This document shows, in pieces, positions 11,721 to 22,661 of a stretch of 64,000 nt of DNA. Both the position numbers and the translations under genes were made by a program. This stretch comes from Megaleporinus macrocephalus (Eukaryota; Chordata; Actinopteri; Characiformes; Anostomidae): NCBI GenBank assembly GCA_021613375.1, contig CM038722.1:21453107-21517106 (forward strand). Reading direction: 5' to 3'. The first letter of the stretch is position 1. Each line of letters begins with the position of its first letter. The notes beneath the pieces were generated by a model. That model did no database searches, was not told where the DNA came from, and saw only the letters and a program-made list of their open reading frames with translations.

Positions 11721-13740
11721 CGTGCGCCACTTAGGGGACAAACCGACAAACTTTCTTATAGACTGCATAGCAGAATGGAATACTACAGTGTTTTTCAACC
11801 AAATCTTTATCTGCAATATCTGTATCATGCAGTCAGGGGTCACTCGTTATGACATATTAATCAGTATTCAGTAAACCCGCTGACTCAAAACACACTTATA
11901 GTAGAAGTCAATGGGCAGATGCTGAAGTATCTGGGAATTAATGGACCTTCTTTTCTTCTCTGGGTACATAGAAGGTGTCTGTCAGCAGCAGGCTATCCAT
12001 TCAAACGTTTCAAATCTAAAACAGAAGCAAATTTAAAAGAAAATGCTAAATATGTTTTCTTTCACTACCATTATGTGCAAATTCCTGAAGATACTTTACT
12101 GCTGCCCACCAAACTCTGAACCCCCTCAGTCAGTTTTGGCAATATTGGGGCATTTAAATGTTTTATTCCCCCCGTATCCATATAAATTGGCCCTCATTTT
12201 CAAGACCTCATTGTGGTAATGGTGCATGGGATACAGACGCGGCAGAAAGAGATTAGGTTGGAAAACATACTGAGGATACAGGAGTACGACTGCACAGAGT
12301 ACAAATGGAGAGATAAATGCAGGTGAGCTAAACGTGCGCACAACTCGGAGACAGATAAGCCAGCTTAGGGCAGACTGCACCTGTAGGCCTCTCAGTGCCG
12401 TATACAGTTACCCACACTGACACACTGACCTCACTCTGAAAAGGTTTGTGTACTTACCCAAACATATGCTATGATTATAACGTTAATACGAATTAAGCTG
12501 GTCAAATCCAGAGCTCTTCCTCAGAGTGAGTTCACTGCGCTGAAAGATCCCATTTTAATTCCATGCCTGTGCGTGCAGATCCATACATTAACACATCTGA
12601 GGTGACATCATCAAAAGAGGCATGATGAGGCATGCTGATGGTTCCCTCCTGACTTAATTTACAGATTCTCTCTCACGTGTCTCTCTCAGTACCGTCATGC
12701 AGTAATTAGCACTGTGCGTTTTTAGCCTTTCTCTTTAGTGTTAAAGTAATGGTTTAGACCAAAACCTAAAATTAGAATTTAATATCTTATCTGTAGTGTT
12801 ATGTAGAACTTTGTTATGCACTGCACTCCTCAGCCTCATCGGCTTGTCAAAACTTGTGATTGTATATGTCGTTTTCATGTTTTGGTTCCTTGACCTTCTC
12901 TCACGACAATAACCAGCATGCATTACACAAATACTTCATACTCAACTACTGAGAACCTCCAACAGCAATACAGAAGCCCTCACTGCTAGTGTAGGCACTA
13001 ATACAGAGGGTCACATATGCTTATAGCCTTAAACATCCTCTCACCTTCAAAAACATTATTAGAAGGTGGGTTTCCTAGCCTTTGAAGAAGCCAATAAACT
13101 GTATTCGCATTATCATAGTTGAATATAAGAAAAGTACATAGAACTGCCATACAGTGAACCTCAAACTCTGCTGTTCCTCCTTCAAATACAAATCCTGGAT
13201 TTGCAAAAGAGGATGGACCGATTCCAAAATCCTAGACTGTGATGTAACAGTCATGAATATTAATATATATGTCCTCAAAATTGACATACACTGATACACT
13301 GAAGTTCCAGCCCAGCAGGTACTGAAAATGGTGTACTCAACGGTTCCAGGCTGCGAAGACCATGTTGGCTCTTTTCATTCCTTTCCCAAGAAACCAAACA
13401 GCCAACGGCTGACATTCCTCTTCAAAGGAACACAAGAATCTATCTGCAACACTACATTTTAACAAGATCCTGGACAATTTCAGTTCAGAGCTTTGAGTGT
13501 GCTCTGTGCATTTTACTCTATATCGAGTATCGAGCAGGTTCGCTCAAAGTTTGAAGAGCACACATCTATTAGCATCACGACACCAACAGCAACCTGTAAG
13601 TAGCAACTTTATTGTTTGATTGTATCCCTGTTTGCTGGTTAAAGCAGATTATCTTAGACTGAAAGTTTCATAGTGAGTGACTTCTCTTTACTTTGTGCTG
13701 TTGAATGTAGCTAGTACAGGTAACATTAGCTACCCAAGTG
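11721..13740. other. non-coding, no feature seen
   Basis: Mixed AT-rich sequence without credible exons or element ends. Confidence 0.45.
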
Positions 13741-13747
13741 CCTCACT

Positions 13748-13800
13748 GTAAAATAGCCAATCAGAGCAGAGCTCATTAAGTTATTTATAAGATAACCAAA
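13748..13800 (-). repeat. single diverged monomer of the 78-bp satellite
   Basis: In reverse complement it reads TATAAATAACTTAATGAG then CTCTGCTCTGATTGGCTATT, matching the TATAACTTCAT..GCTCTGTTCTGATTGGCTG core of the 17-19 kb array. Confidence 0.6.
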
Positions 13801-13900
13801 AAGGGTGAAACAGCTTGTTACACTCTACAGTCAAATCATTAGCTGTAAATGGTTGTGTAAAACCACATCTGGGCATTTTTCTCTCTGACCAAAGTCACAT

Positions 13901-14134
13901 ATCGTCGCTGTCTAACAAAATACATGTATCTCAGTTTTTGCTATTTTTTAGTTTTCTGCATCATTTGAGCACAACAGCTGCCGTTTACATGGTGTGCAAA
14001 TATTATAAAGAAGGGACCAATAGAAATGCTTTAAAATAGCTTGGAAAATATTCTGGTTTCATTGACTTGCACTGAAAGTGAAGTTGTGAAGTTGCCATTT
14101 TGGAAATACTTGTTTTTCGTTGGACAGCGATGAT
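13901..14134. mobile_element. MITE with CGTCGCTGTC inverted ends
   Basis: Left end ATCGTCGCTGTCTAAC and right end GTTGGACAGCGATGAT are near-perfect inverted repeats about 234 bp apart, with no coding capacity. Half-copies of the same end occur at about 38.68 kb (ATTGGACAGCGACAATAT), and a diverged body occurs at about 26.08-26.28 kb. Confidence 0.7.
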
Positions 14135-16975
14135 ATATTGTATGTAGCCATCAGATTCAAGGGACCATCAGTGTTCCAAATGTTTTCAAATAAAATAAAA
14201 TGCTGTTAAATGCTCTCCTGTGCAGTCCATACATATAAACAGCCCCCCACCTAATGTTAACATCTCTGCCTGCTTAGCCCACAGCTGTCTAGCTTCACCC
14301 ATTTGCTCTGAAGTTATGAGGAGAGTTTCAGCCTTTAGACTGCTTTGTGAACAGGGGATGATACAGCCAATCAGACAAGAGTTCTTTTACATATATCAGA
14401 CTTACAGTTACAGGCCTGTTTAATTCCTTTTTTAATGTAGTTGATCTGCCAAGACATGCTTGGTATCTGAAACAGCGGTAGCTATGATCTGGTTTTGTCC
14501 ATCATTATAGTTAACAGTAAGTTATACAGTGCTCAGAAACCACATTAGCAAGCCTATTTAAGATTACTCAACAACTCAACATGGCTAAAGGCAGGTACAA
14601 GACGCAGGTGGTGGCTATAAGCATTCGGAACTTAGGACACCAAACATGTCTTAAATGATCAAGAACAGGGAACACTGTGTACATCTGGCTGAACCATTTC
14701 TTTAATCAAAACAAAAAACAGCACAAAGACCCAAAGACCAGTAGTAGATGCCGACAGAGAGAACAGAAGCAAAACTAAATTCTTGGCAGACTGTGGATCC
14801 ATCACCCCCCAGCATGTAATTCCACTTCTTCTCCCAGTGTCCTATCCTATAAACTGGTCTATAGCAGCGGAACCAAGCCCCTCAACCTCCCCACACTGGT
14901 TCTTTTTCACAGCCAGACCTGAGAGAAAGCACCCTACACTACCGTCTATTGAGCCCACATCCATCCAGATCCCAAAGAGAGAGCAAAAAAGGGGGCAACT
15001 CATTATAAGACCCTGGCAACAGAGAGACCCCATTAATGTAGAAACAATAAGTATCCAAGAGCAGGGTTGGGAGGGTTGATGGAGTATAACTGAGCAGTTG
15101 GTGCCCCGCCTACAAACTCATTTGCCTTTAGCAGCTGTTATAAGTTTAGACAAGTATTTCGTAATGTTGCTCAAGACCTTGGGTGCCTCCGAAATCGCCC
15201 AAATTAGTAGGTGATCACGGCTAGTATGTCCGAATACTCAGTAGGCATTGTGTAGTAGGCGAATGGTATCCGGATGACCTCCTGGATCGGCAGCCATTTT
15301 TATGTATGCGATCGCAGCACACTGTGCTATCCCATGATTCACCTGGAGCCACGGATGAATTAAAAGCGGAGGGAAAAACAGTGAAAAGCAGTACGTAGGC
15401 TGTGTGTACGTAGCTACTGCAGCTACAGAAGTTAGCGCTACTTCTGAGGTAAACAATGATTAAATGCCTCCTGACTCGTCCTCTCCGAGCTACAGCTCGA
15501 CACCGAGTGAGTTCCTATCCAGTAAGTAGACGTGATATTCTCAACTCATAGCTCGGCATATAAAGTCATATGAACATGGCGGCTCATGCTGTTAACAGTA
15601 AAGAACCACTTCACTACCTGTACGTCTACAGTCGTATTTGGTTTATCAAGACACCATAGTTGGCTAAAGCTATAGTAGTGATCATAGTTCAAAGTATTGA
15701 GAAGGTAAATACGCCATGAACTTCAAATCACTAACATTCACTGACAAGCTTAGTTTGAGTGACAGGTTTCAAGCTCCAATCCCCATATTCCAGTTAACCT
15801 ACACTGCTGTGCAAAAGTCTTGGGCACATAAACATATATTTATCTTAGCAATGCTAAGCAATTAGTGTATTTTCACTAGTAAGAACACCAGATATTACTA
15901 GAACTGATGCTAATAAGCATAAATACAATACAAAGTATTGTATACAAAGTATCCAGATTTCTCCTGGACACCCCAGACATTGTATGAATTTGTTCAATTC
16001 CTTCAGCAGCAATCTTGATTTAGCTTAATGAAGTACTGAGTAGTCGGTATTAAATGATAACTATAAATAATGCTGGGTTGCCATGAGGAAAGTTTTGAAA
16101 AGGGTTAAATAAGCACACTAGCATGTAAAACCACTAAATACTGTATTAATACTATTTGAATATTTAAAAATATATAGTGTTGTGCTGAGCAGATAGAAGC
16201 TTTATGTCTAGAAAAATAGCTTTTTAAATATATGTATATGTCCACAAGTATCCGCCCTAATGAGGTCTCTGAGTTTCATAATGCAGATAACAATTCAGCA
16301 GGCAACGCTGCCTTGAGGGTAGAATGCAGAAGCACTGGCATTTGGAGTATCTGAATGGAAGTCTGCTCTGGATGTACCAGGTTTGCTCCTCTATACTGAT
16401 ACTGTTTATACAGCTCATGCTATGCAGGTTAATAGCACTGAAAACACACGAAGAATCAGACTATCTGTAATGCAGTGCTGTCAGTAGGCTCTCTGTGTCC
16501 TTCTTTCTCTTATGTGCTCCATTCTGGGGTCTGTGTGTAGAGCGTGACGGAGGTCTGACAGCTGTGGTACAGTATTACCTCTGCGGCTAGACTGACAAAT
16601 AAACACCCTCAGTGCAATGCGTGAAATGCCTAAACAGACAGGCCACATACACATACAGGCGACAGACAGACGGCAGACATTTTCGCTCTCCATGTCCAAA
16701 GCCATGACTTTCACATTTATCGCGAAGGTCAAGACAGTAATCCATTTCTAGACTACAGTACGTTCTACTGTCATGTAGATGTACATGTATGAAACAGAGG
16801 ACCCACATCCTCTATCATTCTCACATTTCTCCACTAATGATCTGTGTGCAGTGTTATGAACCAATAATATATGAACCATAATTCATTTTCCAACCTCCTT
16901 TTATTCCTTAATTAAAGTTAAATTAAACAGGCTGTTTTTGGTAGTGAGGCTCCATGACTGAGATTTTTTAACAAG
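14135..16975. other. non-coding, no feature seen
   Basis: Contains open frames at 14783-15079 and 15238-15456 without splice context or recognisable domains. Short CpG-bearing stretch at 15.2-15.6 kb. A phrase ACACTGCTGTGCAAAAGTCT near 15802 may be an element fragment. Confidence 0.4.
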
Positions 16976-19152
16976 CTCTGTTCTGGCTGCCTTGTATTGT
17001 GCCTCAGTCTAGACTACAACACTCTTTATAACTTCATTTTAAAGAGAAGCTCTGTTCTGATTGGCTGCCTTGTATTGTGCCTCAGTCTAGACTACAACAC
17101 TCTTTATAACTTCATTTTAAAGAGAAGCTTTGTTCTGATTGGCTGTCTTGTATTGTGCCTCAGTCTGGACCAAAACACTCTTTATAACTTCATCTTAAAG
17201 AAAAGCTCTGTTCTGATTGGCTGCCTTGTATTGTGCCTTAGTCTGGACTAAAACACTCTTTATAACTTCATCTTAAAGAGAAGCTCTGTTCTGATTGGCT
17301 GTCTTGTATTGTGCCCCAGTCTGAACTAAAACACTCTTTATAACTTCATCTTAAAGAAAAGCTCTGTTCTGATTGGCTGCCTTGTATTGTGCCTTAGTCT
17401 GGACTAAAACACTCTTTATAACTTCATCTTAAAGAGAAGCTCTGTTCTGATTGGCTGTCTTGTATTGTGCCTCAGTCTGGACCAAAACACTCTTTATAAT
17501 TTCATCTTAAAGAGAAGCTTTGTTCTGATTGGCTGCCTTGTATTGTGTCTCAGTCTGGACTAAAACACTCCTTATAACTTCATCTTAAAGAGAAGCTCTG
17601 TTCTGATTGGCTGTCTTGTATTGTGCCTCAGTCTGGACCAAAACACTCTTTATAATTTCATCTTAAAGAGAAGCTTTGTTCTGATTGGCTGCCTTGTATT
17701 GTGTCTCAGTCTGGACTAAAACACTCCTTATAACTTCATCTTAAAGAGAAGCTCTGTTCTGATTGGCTGCCTTGTATTGTGTCTCAGTCTGGACTAAAAC
17801 ACTCTTTATAACTCCATCTTAAAGAGAAGCTCTGTTCTGATTGGCTGTCTTGTATTGTGCCTTAGTCTGGAATAAAACACTCTTTATAACTTCATCTTAA
17901 CGAGAAGCTCTGTTCTGATTGGCTGTCTTGTATTGTGCCTTAGTCTGGACTAAAACACTCTTTATAACTTCATCTTAAAGAGAAGCTCTGTTCTGATTGG
18001 CTGTCTTGTATTGTGCCTCAGTCTGGACTAAAACACTCTTTATAACTTCATCTTAAAGAGAAGCTCTGTTCTGATTGGCTGTCTTGTATTGTGCCTCAGT
18101 CTGAACTAAAACACTCCTTATAACTTCATCTTAAAGAGAAGCTTTGTTCTGATTGGCTGCCTTGTATTGTGCCTTAGTCTGGACTAAAACACTCTTTATA
18201 ACTTCATCTTAACGAGAAGCTCTGTTCTGATTGGCTGTCTTGTATTATGCCTCAGTCTGAACTAAAACACTCTTTATAACTCCATCTTAACGAGAAGCTC
18301 TGTTCTGATTGGCTACCTTGTATTGTGCCTCAGTCTGGACTAAAACACTCTTTATAACTTCATCTTAAAGAGAAGCTCTGTTCTGATTGGCTGCCTTGTA
18401 TTGTGTCTCAGTCTAGACTACAACACTCTTTATAACTCCATCTTAACGAGAAGCTCTGTTCTGATTGGCTGCCTTGTATTGTGCCTCAGTCTGGACTAAA
18501 ACACTCTTTATAACTTCATCTTAAAGAAAAGCTCTGTTCTGATTGGCTGCCTTGTATTGTGCCTCAGTCTGGACCAAAACACTCTTTATAACTTCATCTT
18601 AAAGAAAAGCTCTGTTCTGATTGGCTGCCTTGTATTGTGCCTTAGTCTGGACTAAAACACTCTTTATAACTTCATCTTAAAGAGAAGCTTTGTTCTGATT
18701 GGCTGCCTTGTATTGTGCCTTAGTCTGGACTAAAACACTCTTTATAACTTCATCTTAAAGAGAAGCTCTGTTCTGATTGGCTGCCTTGTATTGTGCCTCA
18801 GTCTGAACTAAAACACTCTTTATAACTTCATCTTAAAGAGAAGCTCTGTTCTGATTGGCTGCCTTGTATTGTGCCTTAGTCTGGACTAAAACACTCTTTA
18901 TAACTTCATCTTAAAGAGAAGCTCTGTTCTGATTGGCTGTCTTGTATTGTGTCTCAGTCTGGACTAAAACACTCTTTATACTTTCATTTTAAAGAGAAGC
19001 TCTGTTCTGATTGGCTGTCTTGTATTGTGCCCCAGTCTGAACTAAAACACTCCTTATAACTTCATCTTAAAGAGAAGCTCTGTTCTGATTGGTTGTATTG
19101 TGTCTCAGTCTGAACTAAAACACTCTTTATAACTTCATCTTAAAGAGAAGAT
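16976..19152 (+). repeat. 78-bp satellite, about 28 units, each with an inverted CCAAT box
   Basis: Head-to-tail units of 78 bp (for example starts at 17049 and 17127) of the form GCTCTGTTCTGATTGGCTG, CCTTGTATTGTGCCTCAGTC, TGGACTAAAACACTCTTTAT, AACTTCATCTTAAAGAGAA. Twenty-seven units keep ATTGG. Adjacent units differ by a few bases and blocks of two to four units repeat. The 84-codon frame at its start is a by-product. Confidence 0.97.
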
Positions 19153-20785
19153 GCATCAAAACAGTTGTTCCTCATGCAGTCACATTCTTAATTGTTCCAC
19201 TAGTGTTGCAGTGAGAAACTGGGTCAAAGCACAAAGTGATAATCACACGTATCAGCCTTGCACTTTTCATGCTAATTAGATGAGAAAGGTCGATCGATCT
19301 CTGAGCCTCTGCAGTACAGCAAGGAGATGAATTTTAAACAGATTCGAGTTCCACAGACGAGTTCACAGACAATCCTTCAACGAATAATCAAATTCAAAAA
19401 TCAAACCTGCACAACTTTCAGCTTTGCTCAAGTGTAATTGATCAGACAAAACACATTTAGCCTGATTCTTTATTTTTACACTGGTGCTACAAAGATAATG
19501 CTGCCAACATGTAATAGGAGCTTATAACTTAGCACTGAACGAGCAGCACACCTAATTCTTCACACTCACCTTGAACTGTGTGAGGTTCAGTAACCTGAAA
19601 CAGTCTTACAGTAGACTGTGCTGTCTGACCCTACGTTAGCTTTGTAGCTCCAGCACAAAATTAGGGGGCCAAGCATGTCTTGGTTCACTGACTCCATTTG
19701 CCACAAGATGAAAATTGTTTACTTTTATTTATTTATTTATTTATTAGACCCAACCAAACAAATATTTTTTTATTTATTTAAATGATTAATTTCAATTCAA
19801 ATTGCAGATTCACAATATTGGACTAATGCAAATTAGACATTTTGAGTGAACACACTTAAGAGGGACTTATGTTTATTTTCAACAATCATTGTAAAGTCCT
19901 GTCTCCCAATGATTAATCAGCTCACCCACTCTGTTCTGAATGGCCAACCGCCAGAGTGGCATTTTGCTGCAAGCCCTGTCCCCACACCACTGAGGGTGTT
20001 CTTGCAATGGCCTTAGGTATGCACTATTGGTTTGAGTCAGAGTCCGATCCTAAAAGTCAGGTAGAACAAGCTGGTGGGTCTGATCCACATTTGAAAACTA
20101 GACTGGACGGTTCAGCTCTCTGTGTGTCGGTTGAGGGCGTGCCAAACTTACAGCAGGCAGGCAATAAGGATTGTGTTACGAGATGACATCACTTTGAAAC
20201 AGAGAAATGAGCTGGAACTCTAACAAGGCGTTTCAGGCAGTTGATGGAAAGTGTTTTTTGTGGGAGAGAGTTTCTCCCTCTGGTGTGAACTTTGAGCTTT
20301 GGAATCTTTGGATCACTTAACTGAAAATAATAATACATTTCCCTTAAAATATTATATTGTAATGTATATATGGACCATAACTTTTTTATATTAACGTATT
20401 TATTTAATTTTAAATATAGAACATTGTAAGGACAATCAGTATCATTTTGTTAGGCTAAACAGAGGAGTATAACAGTCCCACTGCAATGATGACCCACTTC
20501 TAAACTGCCTCCACTTACTAAGCACCGCCTTGAGAGAGCGGTTGTGTTAGTCGGATGTATTTGTCTAGTACCTGCAGGCAAGTAGATATATGAGAGGAAA
20601 TAGGGCAGTGCTGGCTTTTACTTGTTGGCGAGAGCTAAAAGAGATAACACAATGTAATACAGACTCACAGGCTGCAGAGTTTTTTGGTTTTTCTTTATGC
20701 CAAAATGTTTGATCACTCTTCATCAAACCTATGCAGATAAGCTGAAATTAAATATGTTTGATCACTGAACTGAGGAGTACAATAA
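19153..20785. other. non-coding, no feature seen
   Basis: AT-rich with an ATTT run at 19727-19745. The open frame at 19956-20186 lacks splice context. A phrase TTTGTAGCTCCAGCACAAAA at about 19640 belongs to a dispersed unnamed repeat also near 22525 and 25435. Confidence 0.4.
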
Positions 20786-20831
20786 CTCAGAGCCAATGAT
20801 ATAGGGACACAGCAGTTTTGAGTAGCTATAG

Positions 20832-20863
<32 letters not shown>

Positions 20864-20945
20864 TCATAGATTCATTCTTTTTTAACTAAGTCAGCTTCAG
20901 AGCCAATGATATAGGGACACAGCAGTTTTGAGTAGCTATTGATTA

Positions 20946-20989
<44 letters not shown>

Positions 20990-21071
20990 TCCTTGATTCC
21001 TTCATTTTTAACTAAGTCAGCTTCAGAGCCAATGATATAGGGACACAGCAGTTTTGAGTAGCTATTGATTA

Positions 21072-21115
<44 letters not shown>

Positions 21116-21193
21116 TCCTTGATTCCTTCATTTTTAACTAAGTCAGCTTCAGAGCCAATGATATAGGGACACAGCAGTTTTGAGTAGCTATAG

Positions 21194-21228
<35 letters not shown>

Positions 21229-21306
21229 TCATTGATTCATTCTTTTTTAACTAAGTCAGCCTCAGAGCCAATGATATAGGGACACAGCAGTTTTGAGTAG
21301 CTATAG

Positions 21307-21353
<47 letters not shown>

Positions 21354-21470
21354 TCATAGATTCATTCTTTTTTAACTAAGTCAGCCTCAGAGCCAATGAT
21401 ATAGGGACACAGCAGTTTTGAGTAGCTATTGATTAATTATTATTATTATTATTATCATTATTATTATCAC
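20786..21470 (+). repeat. compound satellite: six 110-126-bp units with a nested (ATT)n
   Basis: The phrase AGCCAATGATATAGGGACAC starts at 20791, 20901, 21027, 21153, 21266 and 21391. Each is followed by CAGCAGTTTTGAGTAGCTAT, a variable ATT run, and TTTTAACTAAGTCAGC. Differences in unit length come almost entirely from the ATT count. Confidence 0.95.
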
Positions 21471-21764
21471 ACATACTGGTGGGGGGGTCAGCAATCATTA
21501 CTGGCAATAAGAAAAAGTATGGATGTATTCTTGTTCCTCACCTTATAGGGCTTCGCATTTGCCAGCTTTTTGTTTAAAAATTTCAGTCTAACTTAAGTGA
21601 TGCAGCAGCTGCCTTAATGGTGTGCCAGCACCAGAACGTTACTGCAGCAGCGTTTAAGGTGGGATGGGAATTTGATTAAGGAGCTGCCAGAACAGCAGAA
21701 AATCCCAGCGTTCTTTAATTTTTGCTCCTTATTCCGTTTCTAATATCTGTATATTGCATCTAAA

Positions 21765-21857
21765 ATCATAAAGAAAAAGAAGAGCTGCTGTGCACACGTG
21801 TTGAAGTATAAACACCTTCAACACGTGTGCACAGCTACTCTTCTTTTTCTTTATGAT
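21765..21857. repeat. long hairpin, 42-bp arms, 9-base loop
   Basis: Arms 21765-21806 and 21816-21857 are inverted copies with two adjacent-region mismatches (AGCAGCTC against AGCTACTC). The centre of each arm holds GTGCACACGTGTTGAAG or its complement. No TIR-type target duplication was seen. Confidence 0.95.
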
Positions 21858-22660
21858 AAGCAGAGTTTGTGTGGTTGGTAGAGAGCGCTGACACTGACTG
21901 TTTAAAGCTGGTAAATAAACTCTCACTACTCAAACTGTCTCATGTTTGACCCTTGAGCTGATTACACTACAAAACACAAGCTGAAGCGTCGACTCCCGGC
22001 ATTCTGACTCTTAGAGACTCCAGCTATGAGTCGACCCTCACTTCCAGAAGAGCTGGAGTCGAAGAATCGACTTTCTTTAGAATCGACTCCCCCAAAAAAT
22101 ACCAGTTCTCACAAAACACTGCTTTAAGAGGTGGTCGCTCTGCTCAGCTGTCCTGCTGTTTTCTTATGGATCCTGCATTTAGTTTTTGGTACCAGATTCT
22201 CAGATTTGTGAAACAGCAGGACTAAAAGTTCTCTCAGATCAACTAGATGTGAAATTAATCACCACCAAAAGCAAATCGCTGTTCGGCACTTCCTCGCCCC
22301 TTTATCACTTCCTCATCCTCTTCCTCATCCTTTCCAAAACAATACACTGTCTTTTTGGCAGGCTAAGTTTATTTTACCGGAGTTTGGCATGGCTGCTGTG
22401 AGCAAACCATGTAGCTAAATCCTCACTTACCAGCCTGGAACCACATCAGGCTGTAAATGTAGGTACGCGGTTTGCTTGACACGAACTGTCAACATTGTAT
22501 TGCTTGTAAGCTACGTTATCCTTGTAGCACCAGAGCAAAAACTAAAAAAGCAACATTCAGACACCAAACACGTCTTTCCTGATCAACTCCATCGGAGTTA
22601 AAACCAAAATCAAACTTATATCAAACTAAGTTTTGCTTGAATTCGTTGGTGATGAGCACA
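21858..22660. other. non-coding, fragmentary repeat
   Basis: At 21990-22090 several GTCGACTC / GAATCGACT phrases in both orientations suggest an old inverted-repeat element, but its ends are not clear. Nothing else was seen. Confidence 0.4.
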
Positions 22661-22661
22661 A

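Noticed and set aside
14783..15079. 98-codon plus-strand frame beginning MADCGSITPQH
   Set aside because: No acceptor or donor in context, no family resemblance, and it overlaps an equal-length reverse frame.
15802..15830. Phrase GCTGTGCAAAAGTCTTGGGC resembling a fish transposon end
   Set aside because: No second end or target duplication was found, and the short match is not enough.
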